From positions 248,001 through 312,000 of the forward strand of contig NZ_KB976986.1 in NCBI RefSeq assembly GCF_000399665.1: a DNA stretch of 64,000 bases. Direction: 5' to 3'. Position 1 is the first letter of the stretch; each line of letters begins with the position of its first letter. The stretch comes from Acinetobacter calcoaceticus ANC 3811. Its GTDB lineage: Bacteria; Pseudomonadota; Gammaproteobacteria; Pseudomonadales; Moraxellaceae. Below, piece after piece: positions 8,782 through 20,467 of the stretch. Made by a program: the position numbers and the translations under genes. The notes under the pieces were generated by a model, which had not been told where the DNA came from, ran no database searches, and saw only the letters and a list, made by a program, of their open reading frames with translations.

Positions 8782-10971
8782 ATGACAAGAATAATTGTGG
8801 CATCCAAAGAGGGTTTGGACGTTCTGCAAGATGGTCAGCTCAATAAAGTGGTTTTAAACCAACCAGCAATCATTCAAATTGGTGTAAGTCAAAAAGATAT
8901 TGCATCAATGGAAAAGCAAGGTGGAAGTCTTATCATCCATTTAAAAAATGGAGAAACTCTTGTTTTAGAAAATTTCTTTAATGAAGCAACAAATACAACA
9001 GACCATTCACTTGTTTTTCCGACTGAACACGGAAAGTTTGTTGAAGCACAATTCGATGCACAAGGTAAGGTTATAGATTATAAAGGTCTAAACCATGTCA
9101 CAGATTTAGCCTATACAAGCACTAGTCAACCAGCTTCATCAATGGCGATTGATGACTCCCCAACTTTTTCGATGGGCAATGTGTTAAAAGCTGGCTTAGC
9201 AGTTTTAGCCGCTGAAGGTTTATACCTTTGGGCTTTTGATAAAGATGACAAAGATGATTCGCCTGTTGATGTCCCAAACACTGCGAAACCAACAGAAGTA
9301 AAGCTTGCAGATGATGCTGTTACAGTGACTGGTAAGGCAGAGGCTAATGCAAAAATCTACATTAGAGACTTGAATGGAAATACGATTGCTTCTAGTACTG
9401 CCGATGCAAATGGTAATTTTACGATTAAGCTCGATAAGCCTTTGACAGATGGAAATAAATTAAATGTTTTAGCTCAAAATGGGGGAGGTAAAGAGTCTAG
9501 TGCTTATTCTATTACAGGTCCAAAAGATACTATTGCTCCAGATGCTCCACAAGCCCAGTTAAGTGAAGATGGCTCGATCTTGGATGGTAAGGCTGAACCC
9601 GATGCAAAGGTTTTCATTTATGATGCTAATGGCAAATTGATAGATACTGTAAAAGCAAATTCAGATGGGAAATTTTCTTACAAATTTACTCCGCCATTGA
9701 CGAGTGATGCGGGTGGTAAAGTTGTAGCTGTAGATAAAGCGGGAAATGAATCTGAGCCAACTAAAATCATTGCTGGAAAGGACACTTTCGCTCCAGATGT
9801 TCCTTTAGTTGATGTGAATAAAGAAGGAACAGTAGTTGAAGGAATAGCTGAGGCGAACGCAAAAGTTCAGATAAAAGATGCTGATGGTAAGGTGATTGGA
9901 GCTGGTACGGCAAATGCACAGGGTGAATTTCAAATTACGCTTTCTTCTGCCTTAAAAGAATCGCAAAAGGCGACAATCACTGTTGAAGATGCAGCGGGTA
10001 ATACCTCTAAGCCTTTAGAAATTAAATCTGGCTACGACACTATTGCACCGGATAAACCTACAGCTCAAATTAATGCAGATGGAACAACGGTAACGGGAAC
10101 TGCTGAAGCTAATGCGAAAATACAAATAACAATAGGTACTAAGGTAATTGGTACGGGAACGGCAGATGCAAATGGAAAATTTACAATCACTATTTCACCT
10201 GCTTTAACAGATAATAATAAAGCGAATGTTACTGCAATAGATAGTGCAGGTAATAGTTCTGGAGCATTTGAGGTAACAGGTACAAAGGATACAACACCTC
10301 CTGATAAACCTACATTTAATAGCGTGTATAATGATAATGGGACTACTTTAAAACAAATTACTCCTAACTCAGAAACTGATGATGCAACTCCAAAAATTAC
10401 TGTCAAAGTTGAACCTAATGCAACCTTAACTATCTATGATAATGGGGTCGTAATTTCGGTTATTAAAGTTGGTCAGGTAGGTGCCAATAATCTATGGTCA
10501 TTTACACTTGATAAAGATTTAGCTGTTGGGAAACATACAATTACTTTAATTCAAACAGATGCAGCAGGTCTTCCCAGTGAAGAGAGTACATCATTTACCT
10601 TTTATGTGGTCGCACCAAAAGTGGCGAGTACGAGTGAAATTGTCAGTAGTGATATAAATGATGTTGTCCCTTCTGTAGCGGATAGTGTTGGATTAAATAC
10701 ATTAAAGCTAGTGCAAAACACAACCCATGAATCGAATAGTCAGCAGCAAAAATCTGTGCCGTTAGATGATTTATTAAAAAGCTCTTCAACTGACGCTTCT
10801 GACCCAATCGCAAAAATTTTATCTGCAACAGAGTCTAAACCAGTGGTGAATGAGCAGATTGACGTAAATAATACAGCTAGTGAGGTCACCACTCACCTAG
10901 ATCAACTTCTACCAAATACGGTTTCTTCAGCTTTACCAAGTTTGTTAGATCAAACTTATCCGGTAGTCTAA
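8782..10971 (+). CDS. Bap-like Ig-repeat surface protein (BLP2-like)
   Basis: Probable surface or secreted adhesin of 729 aa. The N-terminal 130 residues resemble the BapA-prefix-like domain of biofilm-associated proteins. Four bacterial Ig-like repeats of about 84 residues follow from about residue 170, each carrying a GxAEANAKI..., TADANGxF... and DTIAPDxP... signature. A more diverged Ig domain covers about 515-612, and the tail is Ser/Asp-rich. Each repeat junction (nt 9538, 9790, 10045, 10300) is 252-255 bp from the last. No Sec signal peptide is visible, which fits type I secretion. The size matches the short Acinetobacter Bap-like protein called BLP2; that name is from memory. Confidence 0.75.
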   Translation: MTRIIVASKEGLDVLQDGQLNKVVLNQPAIIQIGVSQKDIASMEKQGGSLIIHLKNGETLVLENFFNEATNTTDHSLVFPTEHGKFVEAQFDAQGKVIDYKGLNHVTDLAYTSTSQPASSMAIDDSPTFSMGNVLKAGLAVLAAEGLYLWAFDKDDKDDSPVDVPNTAKPTEVKLADDAVTVTGKAEANAKIYIRDLNGNTIASSTADANGNFTIKLDKPLTDGNKLNVLAQNGGGKESSAYSITGPKDTIAPDAPQAQLSEDGSILDGKAEPDAKVFIYDANGKLIDTVKANSDGKFSYKFTPPLTSDAGGKVVAVDKAGNESEPTKIIAGKDTFAPDVPLVDVNKEGTVVEGIAEANAKVQIKDADGKVIGAGTANAQGEFQITLSSALKESQKATITVEDAAGNTSKPLEIKSGYDTIAPDKPTAQINADGTTVTGTAEANAKIQITIGTKVIGTGTADANGKFTITISPALTDNNKANVTAIDSAGNSSGAFEVTGTKDTTPPDKPTFNSVYNDNGTTLKQITPNSETDDATPKITVKVEPNATLTIYDNGVVISVIKVGQVGANNLWSFTLDKDLAVGKHTITLIQTDAAGLPSEESTSFTFYVVAPKVASTSEIVSSDINDVVPSVADSVGLNTLKLVQNTTHESNSQQQKSVPLDDLLKSSSTDASDPIAKILSATESKPVVNEQIDVNNTASEVTTHLDQLLPNTVSSALPSLLDQTYPVV
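9290..10305 (+). repeat. Tandem coding repeats (Ig-like modules)
   Basis: Four diverged in-frame repeats of 252-255 bp inside the Bap-like gene, recognisable by the recurring protein signature DT(I/F)APD(A/V/K)P. They are candidates for copy-number change between strains by recombination. Confidence 0.75.
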
Positions 10972-10983
10972 AAAACCTTAAAA

Positions 10984-11012
10984 AAAAAGCGCTCATTGAG
11001 CGCTCTTTTTTA
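10984..11012. terminator. Bidirectional terminator
   Basis: AGCGCTC-att-GAGCGCT flanked by an A run and a T run, between the convergent Bap-like gene and the YjdF-like gene. Confidence 0.9.
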
Positions 11013-11013
11013 T

Positions 11014-11652
11014 TTATGAATGATTTATTTTAGGTGCTTTTATAAGAGCCGCAAGTCCATAGAGAATTGCACCAATTGTTGCTAATAGCATATCTTTATG
11101 GGCATCCCACATGTCGCCTTGCTGGCCATTATAATTCTCAGCTTGCTCTGGTGATAAACCAATTGCAATCGCCCATTCAATGAGTTCATAAAAAACACTA
11201 GATGCCATGACGAACTGGGCCACAAGTAAAAACAGAGTAAAAGGCCGTGCTGTAGGTAACCAAACCTGAAAAACTCGATAAATAAGAGGGTAGAGTAAAA
11301 CACCATAGGCAAGATGAACTAAACGATCATACATGTTGCGGGACCATCCCATGTATTGATCTAGATTAAAATGGAATATGTGTTGAATCCAGTCATTGTA
11401 CGGAACATATGAATACAGGTAGTGTGCACCGATAATATGGATGAGCAAAAAACCTAAATAGAAAGTAAAACTTAAAAAATCGAGACCAATCTTTTTAAAA
11501 ATAATAAATAAGAGAACTAACATAAAAATTGTACCCACCTGATGAAGTAAATAAGCTTCAAATTCAAGGGGCTGAATGCCGGAAATGACAATCGCAATTA
11601 AAAGTAGGCCAAGAGCAATATAGTGTTTAAGTTTGAATTTTTTTTCGATCAT
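11014..11652 (-). CDS. YjdF-like (DUF2238) membrane protein
   Basis: 212-aa inner-membrane protein with about six transmembrane segments. Conserved polar motifs at helix ends (MYDRLVHLAYG, VFYELIEW, GDMWDAHKDM) match the DUF2238/YjdF family. Function is unknown for the family. It stands alone between two terminators. Confidence 0.75.
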   Translation of the reverse strand: MIEKKFKLKHYIALGLLLIAIVISGIQPLEFEAYLLHQVGTIFMLVLLFIIFKKIGLDFLSFTFYLGFLLIHIIGAHYLYSYVPYNDWIQHIFHFNLDQYMGWSRNMYDRLVHLAYGVLLYPLIYRVFQVWLPTARPFTLFLLVAQFVMASSVFYELIEWAIAIGLSPEQAENYNGQQGDMWDAHKDMLLATIGAILYGLAALIKAPKINHS

Positions 11653-11689
11653 TTTAGAAATATAACTTTATTGTGCTTTATATCAGTGT

Positions 11690-11722
11690 AATAAAAAAGC
11701 GAAGCCGAAGCTCCGCTTTTTA
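11690..11722 (-). terminator. Terminator after purB
   Basis: On the minus strand AAAGCGGAGC-TTCG-GCTTCGCTTT: a 10-bp stem with one wobble, a UUCG tetraloop and a T run. It ends the nudJ-mnmA-hflD-purB unit. Confidence 0.9.
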
Positions 11723-11735
11723 TGAACTTTTTTAA

Positions 11736-13133
<1,398 letters not shown>

Positions 13134-13179
13134 TTAATGTTGGAATAAACATAAAACAAAAAATAATCTCTTTACAGCC

Positions 13180-13911
13180 TTAGATGACTTGGTACTGTAA
13201 ACGAGCAAGTGCCTGAATATCCTGTAGCAATTTACGTTTGCTAAAAATCATGTTCCACGAACTACCACCGAGTTGTCGCCATAAATGGGCCATTTGCAAG
13301 CCAGTAAACAGACAAGCACGGATGCGGTTAGTGTGGTTGGTATCTTTAAATGCTTCTGCATTACCACGAACGAGAATGCGAGGGTTAATCTGCCCAGCAG
13401 TATCAACATAGGTTTGAGCCAAATTGGCTAAAATGCTTGGGTGTAAGTAGTTATTATCAAAAAAAGAAAGCTGTTTTAAAATCTTTTGCTGAGCTTTTTC
13501 AATGATTGCGACGTATTCAGGATTGCTATAGACCTTCTTTTCTAATTGCAAAAGGGACATCGCATATGACATTGGAAGCTTGGCAGTGCCCATTTTTGGA
13601 AGGCGAGATTTGGGCATATTTGTAAAAGGTTGAGTAATACAATTTTCGAGGGTTTTAAGCCCCAAAGAAATATCTGCCAACTGATTAAAAAAATCTAATG
13701 TTTGAACACCATTGTTGACTGTAGGGCGAATATTTAAACTCGCTTTGATTAACAGCTCAAAATAGAAGTTACCACTTTCACCAATACTCTGCTGACCCGT
13801 TAAAGCTGTCATGTGCGTGAGCTGGGTAGCCTGAAATACCCCAGCCAAGGCAAGGGCACGGTTTTGGCGAACATTCAAGGCTTGTGATTGTTGAAATGGT
13901 AACTCCACCAT
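13180..13911 (-). CDS. hflD: HflD homologue
   Basis: Homologue of E. coli HflD, a membrane-associated protein first known for affecting lambda lysogeny. Most of the sequence is helical, with family blocks such as [15 protein letters not shown] and [21 protein letters not shown]. Start choice: the longest frame (from 13968) would overlap mnmA by 44 bp. An AAGGGA sits 9 bp before ATG 13911 and directly abuts ATG 13920, so 13911 is preferred (243 aa). The position between mnmA and purB is conserved in gammaproteobacteria. Confidence 0.88.
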   Translation of the reverse strand: MVELPFQQSQALNVRQNRALALAGVFQATQLTHMTALTGQQSIGESGNFYFELLIKASLNIRPTVNNGVQTLDFFNQLADISLGLKTLENCITQPFTNMPKSRLPKMGTAKLPMSYAMSLLQLEKKVYSNPEYVAIIEKAQQKILKQLSFFDNNYLHPSILANLAQTYVDTAGQINPRILVRGNAEAFKDTNHTNRIRACLFTGLQMAHLWRQLGGSSWNMIFSKRKLLQDIQALARLQYQVI

Positions 13912-13924
13912 GTCATTCATTCCC

Positions 13925-15551
<1,627 letters not shown>

Positions 15552-15619
15552 AAAAAAGCACCATGATTTAAAAGACGTATGATACGAAATTTAGGGGTTT
15601 TTGGCTACGGTGATCTGCT

Positions 15620-15655
15620 AAACGATATGAGTAATACTACAAAACTATATCGTTT
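15620..15655. promoter_or_regulatory. Inverted repeat upstream of nudJ operon
   Basis: Perfect 9-bp arms AAACGATAT (15620-15628) and ATATCGTTT (15647-15655), about 70 bp upstream of nudJ. No T run follows on the minus strand, so it reads better as an operator or upstream hairpin than as a terminator for the gene further upstream. Confidence 0.35.
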
Positions 15656-15695
15656 AAAAAATCAGAATTTTATTGCTGATATTTCATAGAGCTAA

Positions 15696-16247
15696 TTAAT
15701 CTTGCTCTGCTTGAGCCGCTTTATGATTATTTTGTACTTTTACATAATGTCTTGCCGAATAAGGAAGAAATGCTAATTCTTTTTCGGTCAGTGGTCGCAC
15801 TTGTTGTACTGGGCTTCCTACATACAAATAACCACTTTTTAAGACTTTGCGCGGTGGAACCAAACTTCCAGCACCAATCATCACATCATCTTCAATAATC
15901 ACGTCATCTAAAACAACAGTATTGATTCCGATTAAAACTCGGTTGCCAATAGTACAGCCATGCAAAGTCACATGATGTCCAACTGTCACATCTTCACCAA
16001 TAATAAGAGGTGAGCCATTAGGTTTTGCATCATTTTTATGGCTAACATGCAACATACAATGGTCTTGTACATTACTGTTTTTACCAATTTGAATACTATT
16101 TACGTCACCGCGAATAACGGCAAAAGGCCAGACAGAAACATTTTCGGCTAAGCTGACTTCACCAACTACAACGGCCATGTCATCGACATAACATGTTGTA
16201 TCAACTTGTGGACGGTGTTCAAGATAAGGACGTATGTTCTTTGCCAT
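15696..16247 (-). CDS. Gamma-class carbonic anhydrase family protein (YrdA-like)
   Basis: Left-handed beta-helix protein built of hexapeptide repeats (IGEDVTVGHHVTLHGCTIGN, VLIGINTVVLDDV). The metal-site histidines are recognisable in CMLHVSHK and VGHHVTLHG. It resembles E. coli YrdA over its full length, including the C-terminal PYSARHYVK. An in-frame extension upstream to 16295 encodes a hydrophobic stretch not seen in relatives, so ATG 16247 is preferred (183 aa). Enzymatic activity is uncertain, since many family members are inactive as carbonic anhydrases. Confidence 0.85.
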   Translation of the reverse strand: MAKNIRPYLEHRPQVDTTCYVDDMAVVVGEVSLAENVSVWPFAVIRGDVNSIQIGKNSNVQDHCMLHVSHKNDAKPNGSPLIIGEDVTVGHHVTLHGCTIGNRVLIGINTVVLDDVIIEDDVMIGAGSLVPPRKVLKSGYLYVGSPVQQVRPLTEKELAFLPYSARHYVKVQNNHKAAQAEQD

Positions 16248-16280
16248 GAGTAGTATCAAAATAAAATTTAGAAGGATTAT

Positions 16281-16320
16281 AAAATAAAAAAGCACTCAGG
16301 CTAAATAGCGTGAGTGCTTA
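16281..16320 (-). terminator. Terminator after dacC
   Basis: Arms AAGCACTCA and TGAGTGCTT (16290-16298 / 16311-16319), with a T-rich run on the minus strand just past the hairpin. Confidence 0.85.
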
Positions 16321-16337
16321 ATTCAACTATTCAAAAA

Positions 16338-17486
16338 TTAGAATAAATTGCTGAAGAATTGTTTAACATGGTCGATTAAGCGTGCAAAGAAGCCTGCTTC
16401 TTCAACTGGCTTTAATGCAACTAATGGCTTTTCAGCAATTACTTTGCCGTCAAGACTAGCAACAAGTTTGCCCACGACTTGACCTTTTTGAAGTGGTGCA
16501 TTTAAGTTTGGTTGAACAACTAACTGCGTTTTAATGCCGTTAGCTTTGCCTTTAGGCATAGTCACACTAAAGTTTTCAGCTAGACCAATTTGAACTTCAT
16601 CTTCTTTACCAAACCACACTTTTGCTTTTGCAAGAACTTGATTGGCTGGTTGAATATTTGCAGTTTCAAAGTTTGCAAAGCCCCAAGACAATAATGTACG
16701 TGTTTGGTTGGCACGTTCATTAACGCTATCTGTTCCGAAAATAACAGAAATGAGACGCATTGGACCACGTTTGCTTGAAGTTGTTAAGCAGTAACCCGCT
16801 TCATCAGTATGGCCTGTTTTTAAACCATCTACGCTTGGGTCTGTGTAAAGCAAGGCATTACGGTTACCTTGTTTAATGCCGTTAAAAGTAAATTCTTTTT
16901 CAGAGTAGATTGGGTAATATCTTGAGCTGTCTTTAATAATATGTTGCGCTAAAACAGCCATATCTTTGGCTGTTGAATAATGGCCTTCTGCCGGTAAACC
17001 AGTTGAGTTCATGAACTGGGTATTTACCATACCGATACGTTTTGCTTCCTGATTCATCATGTGAGCAAACGTGCCTTCATTTCCGGCAATATGTTCAGCC
17101 ATTGCTTTTGATGCATCGTTACCTGACTGGATGATAATACCGCGAAGCATTTCTAGAACAGTCGCTGTACCATTTAAAGGGACATACATACATGATTCAG
17201 AGCTACTTCCTTTACACCATGCAGACTCGTTCATACGAACCTGCTCATTTTCAGTCAGTTCACCTTTTAATAATTTTTGTTCAATGATGTAGCTTGTCAT
17301 CATTTTTGTCATAGAAGCAGGAGCAAGCTTTTCATTTTCATTTTTAGAAGCGAGAATTTGTCCTGTCTCGTAATCCATTAATACATAAGACTTATTATTT
17401 AATTCTGGCGGAGCTGATAAGACAGTTGCTGCATAAGAAAAACTTGGTACGAGGAGGAGTGCAGCAATAGCGCTTTTTCGAGTCAT
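16338..17486 (-). CDS. dacC: D-alanyl-D-alanine carboxypeptidase (PBP5/6 type)
   Basis: Low-molecular-weight penicillin-binding protein that trims the terminal D-Ala from peptidoglycan pentapeptides on the periplasmic side. Active-site motifs SMTK, SGN and KTG are all present (APASMTKMM, IQSGNDASK, GLKTGHTDEAG). A signal peptide ends near SFSYA-A. The C-terminal domain and amphipathic end (FFARLIDHVKQFFSNLF) fit membrane anchoring. The longer frame from 17546 would run into the upstream terminator, so ATG 17486 is preferred (382 aa). Confidence 0.93.
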   Translation of the reverse strand: MTRKSAIAALLLVPSFSYAATVLSAPPELNNKSYVLMDYETGQILASKNENEKLAPASMTKMMTSYIIEQKLLKGELTENEQVRMNESAWCKGSSSESCMYVPLNGTATVLEMLRGIIIQSGNDASKAMAEHIAGNEGTFAHMMNQEAKRIGMVNTQFMNSTGLPAEGHYSTAKDMAVLAQHIIKDSSRYYPIYSEKEFTFNGIKQGNRNALLYTDPSVDGLKTGHTDEAGYCLTTSSKRGPMRLISVIFGTDSVNERANQTRTLLSWGFANFETANIQPANQVLAKAKVWFGKEDEVQIGLAENFSVTMPKGKANGIKTQLVVQPNLNAPLQKGQVVGKLVASLDGKVIAEKPLVALKPVEEAGFFARLIDHVKQFFSNLF

Positions 17487-17544
17487 TCTAGGTAATTCCA
17501 ATATCTTGTATGAAGCAGAAGAACCTAGCATTTTAGGATAAAGC

Positions 17545-17577
17545 AAAGCCGACTTCTATGGGGGAAGTCGGCTTTTT
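17545..17577. terminator. Terminator hairpin between dacC and the small secreted protein gene
   Basis: 12-bp perfect arms AAAGCCGACTTC / GAAGTCGGCTTT with a 7-nt loop. It lies just downstream of the minus-strand gene at 17613-18035 and probably ends it. The T run is better on the plus strand. Confidence 0.75.
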
Positions 17578-17612
17578 CAAACAGTATTGTAACTCAAGAG
17601 TTTTTTACTAAT

Positions 17613-18035
17613 TTAGTTTTGCGATTGATATGCTTTCACGTCTTGGCAAACTAATGTGTTTTGCTCATCACCAGCAGCTTTTGCATCTTTACGTGCTTCT
17701 TTTAAGTATTTTTTGAAGCCTTTGTCTTTACTACGTTTTTCTAATGCAGAGACAGCATCAGTTTCATTTGGTAGATAATCTTTAACTAAACGTTCATAGC
17801 CTTGAGCAAAATCAGCATCTTTTTTCCCAATAAGACTTGGGCAAATTTCAGAAAGTACTTGAATTGCAGCTAATTCTTCAGGAGTTATGCTTTGTTGTGG
17901 AGTTACTTCAACAACATTTTCATTTTCGGTTTTCTTTTCAGTTGTTTTCTTCTTATCAGCAGCAAAACCAACTGTTGCCATGCTCATAAGTAAAACCAAA
18001 GAGAGCGATTGAACTAAGCTTTTCTTCATAAACAT
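17613..18035 (-). CDS. Small secreted protein, paralogue of 18184-18555
   Basis: 140 aa. A clear signal peptide (MKKSLVQ...VGFA-AD) is followed by a Lys/Glu/Thr-rich linker and a helical domain. That domain contains AAIQVLSEICPSLIGK and later FKKYLKEARKDAKA...LVCQD. Two cysteines in the mature part could form a disulfide. The next upstream gene encodes the same pattern. I do not recognise a function. AGG lies 6 nt before the ATG at 18035; ATG 18029 is an alternative. Confidence 0.7.
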   Translation of the reverse strand: MFMKKSLVQSLSLVLLMSMATVGFAADKKKTTEKKTENENVVEVTPQQSITPEELAAIQVLSEICPSLIGKKDADFAQGYERLVKDYLPNETDAVSALEKRSKDKGFKKYLKEARKDAKAAGDEQNTLVCQDVKAYQSQN

Positions 18036-18183
18036 CGATAACCTGAAATAAAATTTTTAAATATGCGGTTAGCTTAACCAATTTAGATTTTAAAAAAATG
18101 GAAAAAATGTATTGTTATGTTGGTTTTCTGCTTAATACCAAGCAGAAAACCTCAATAAATTTCTACGCTAAAAGAGCAAAAAC

Positions 18184-18555
18184 CTATTCTTTATAATTGA
18201 CGATCTCTTCACAGAGTTCATGTTGCTCATGATGATCCATTTCTTTTGCACTTTGACGTGCTTCATTTAACAAGGTTTTAAACTCTGCATCATTTTGTAG
18301 AGTAGTCAAGGTAATTGATTTATCTGAATAGCCGTTTAGATACATCGCAATAATTTTTTGAGTGTTTGACTCAAGTTTTTTATTTGTCCCTACGAAAGCT
18401 GGACAAATTTCCTGCAAGACCTGCGTTGCAGCAATATCATCTTTAATTAAGCTATCAGCCTCTTGTGTTGAGATATCCTCATCTGCAAAAACCGCTTGCG
18501 TACACAATGTGATACTGATCCCCAATACCTGAAAAAAAGGAGCAAAAGTTTTCAT
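18184..18555 (-). CDS. Small secreted protein, paralogue of 17613-18035
   Basis: 123 aa with a signal peptide ending near AVFA-DE. It shares with the downstream gene the block AATQVLQEICPAFVGT and the ending FKTLLNEARQSAKE...LCEEI, including both cysteines. The acidic N-terminal part differs from the Lys-rich linker of its neighbour. Function unknown. About 150 bp separates the two genes, so each may have its own promoter. Confidence 0.65.
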   Translation of the reverse strand: MKTFAPFFQVLGISITLCTQAVFADEDISTQEADSLIKDDIAATQVLQEICPAFVGTNKKLESNTQKIIAMYLNGYSDKSITLTTLQNDAEFKTLLNEARQSAKEMDHHEQHELCEEIVNYKE

Positions 18556-18656
18556 TTTTTCACAATTTTATAATGCTATGGAGGCATAAATATATATAAT
18601 TCAACAAATAATTCAATTGTGAAAACCTTTAGGTTTATTTGTAGAGAAAGATTTTA

Positions 18657-19427
18657 GTGAATATTTTAATTGCGAATGATGACGGTGTTTTTGCGCCAGG
18701 TATACAGGCTTTAGCTGATGCATTAAAACCACTTGGCCGTGTGGTTGTGGTTGCACCAGAAAGTGAAAGAAGTGGTTTTTCAAGTGCATTGACATTAGAT
18801 CGACCATTACGCCCAATTCAAATTGCCGAAGATGTATGGGCAGTGAATGGTACACCAGCAGATTGTGTGTATTTATCTATGAATGGTTTGTTTGATTTCG
18901 AATTTGATTTGGTCGTAAGTGGAATCAATAGTGGTGCAAACTTAGGTGATGATGTTTTATATTCTGGAACAGTCGGTGCTGCATTTGAAGGTCGTTTAAT
19001 GAAGCAACCCGCAATTGCTGTTTCTTTGGCTGGCCCTAATGTGCGCGCTTATAACGATAAAGAAGATTATGCTCAGGCTGCACAGTGGGTTCATGATTTT
19101 ATTGCAAGTGGGCTTCCAGCTTTGCCTCCACGACATATCTTTAATATCAATATTCCTGATGTGCCGCAGTTACAAGGATCACAAATTACTTATCAGGGAC
19201 GTCGTGCTCAATCTAAGCCTATTACTAGCCATGTCGACCCAAGAGGACGTCAAGTTTACTGGATTGGGTTGGCAGGAGAGGCGGTTACAGATCCAGAGCG
19301 TGTTTCAAGCCAGATTCAATCGGATTTCTTTGCGATCGCAAACGGATATGTCAGTGTTACCCCTATTCAAATGGATGCTACAAATTACGCCGTTTTAGAA
19401 GAACTACAGGTCAGTTTGAGTCAATAA
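18657..19427 (+). CDS. surE: 5'/3'-nucleotidase SurE
   Basis: Metal-dependent nucleoside monophosphate phosphatase. The N-terminal [15 protein letters not shown] carries the Asp-Asp metal ligands. [13 protein letters not shown] and [23 protein letters not shown] are family blocks. The start is GTG 18657 with AGAGAAAG upstream. 256 aa is the normal length. nlpD follows 110 bp later behind a terminator; the usual pcm gene between them is absent. Confidence 0.95.
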   Translation: MNILIANDDGVFAPGIQALADALKPLGRVVVVAPESERSGFSSALTLDRPLRPIQIAEDVWAVNGTPADCVYLSMNGLFDFEFDLVVSGINSGANLGDDVLYSGTVGAAFEGRLMKQPAIAVSLAGPNVRAYNDKEDYAQAAQWVHDFIASGLPALPPRHIFNINIPDVPQLQGSQITYQGRRAQSKPITSHVDPRGRQVYWIGLAGEAVTDPERVSSQIQSDFFAIANGYVSVTPIQMDATNYAVLEELQVSLSQ

Positions 19428-19463
19428 TCTGCTTCGAATGTTATAACTTTGTGAATAAAGAAA

Positions 19464-19492
19464 AAGAGGAACGTGTTTCCTCTTACTTTTTT
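19464..19492 (+). terminator. Terminator after surE
   Basis: AAGAGGAA-cgtgt-TTCCTCTT followed by ACTTTTTT. Confidence 0.85.
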
Positions 19493-19538
19493 GGTACTCT
19501 TAGCCGAAATGATTTGTAGCATTTAGTGAGGGAGATCG

Positions 19539-20366
19539 ATGCATTTAATTGGGCAACAAAGCAAGCTGAATATCCAAAAAGACAAAATAATGAAAATTAT
19601 GCTGTTATCTGTAGCTGTAGGTTTTACCGTGGCTATGGCTGGATGTGCTTCTAAACCACAAATTAATAATAGTTCTCGCTATGCAATGGCTCCTAACTAT
19701 TACACAGTTCGTTCAGGTGATACTTTAAGTGGTATTGCAATGCGTTATGGTCTGGACTATATCAGTATTGCTGAAATGAATGATATTCCTGCGCCATATC
19801 GTATTTATGTCAATCAATCTTTGCGTTTGAAGAAAGGTTCTTCACCAAGAACAGTGTCTACGCAAGTCATGGCACAGCCTGAACAAATTAAGCGTCAAAC
19901 CATTGCTCTACCAACAACACAGCCAGTTACTCCAGTAACTCAGCCGTCAACTACTGCACCGTCAACAAATACTACAGTGGCATCGGTTGCACCAAATTCG
20001 AGCTTACGTTGGATAAAACCGACTAACGGACCAGTAATTCAAGGGTTTAATTTGGCAAATAATGTCAAAGGAATCCGTTATGGTGGAAATCAGGGTGACC
20101 CTATTTATGCCGCAGCCGACGGTCAAGTCGTCTATGCAGCAGATGGCTTAAAAGAATACGGAAATCTGGTTTTAATTAAGCATATTGATGGTTACATCAG
20201 TGCGTATGCCCACAATAGCAAGATGTTGGTGAAAAGCGGAGATAATATAACCGCTGGACAAAAAATTGCCGAAATGGGGTCTACTGGAGCATCTCAAGTC
20301 ATGCTCGAATTCCAGATTCGTTTGGATGGAAAACCGATTAATCCTATAAATCTTTTACCAAAATAG
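19539..20366 (+). CDS. nlpD: NlpD-like lipoprotein (LysM + degenerate M23)
   Basis: Envelope lipoprotein that, by family, activates a periplasmic N-acetylmuramoyl-L-alanine amidase during septum splitting. The lipobox is VAMAGC. A LysM domain follows (YYTVRSGDTLSGIAMRYGLDY), then a Pro/Thr-rich linker and an M23-like domain with GDPIYAAADGQVVYA and YGNLVLIKH. The first metal-ligand motif of active LytM enzymes is missing, as in E. coli NlpD, so it should be a non-catalytic activator. ATG 19539 has a strong GAGGGAG; the in-frame ATG 19590 would give a more ordinary signal peptide but lacks a Shine-Dalgarno. Confidence 0.88.
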   Translation: MHLIGQQSKLNIQKDKIMKIMLLSVAVGFTVAMAGCASKPQINNSSRYAMAPNYYTVRSGDTLSGIAMRYGLDYISIAEMNDIPAPYRIYVNQSLRLKKGSSPRTVSTQVMAQPEQIKRQTIALPTTQPVTPVTQPSTTAPSTNTTVASVAPNSSLRWIKPTNGPVIQGFNLANNVKGIRYGGNQGDPIYAAADGQVVYAADGLKEYGNLVLIKHIDGYISAYAHNSKMLVKSGDNITAGQKIAEMGSTGASQVMLEFQIRLDGKPINPINLLPK

Positions 20367-20467
20367 CTAATGCATAAAACTTAGGTTTCCTCGTATAATG
20401 TAATTGGTTGCTTTCATTACAACAATAAGCATTTTTTATAAATTTAAAATTAGATTTGAGGAAACCT

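Noticed and set aside
9290..10305. CRISPR-like or tandem DNA repeat
   Set aside because: The periodicity is protein-level Ig repeats with diverged DNA, not short identical repeats with spacers.
10065..10406. Minus-strand frame of 113 codons inside the Bap-like gene
   Set aside because: Arises from the repeat codon pattern; no start signals.
16248..16295. Hydrophobic N-terminal extension of the gamma-carbonic-anhydrase-like protein
   Set aside because: Not present in the related YrdA sequence I recall; the shorter start aligns with the family.
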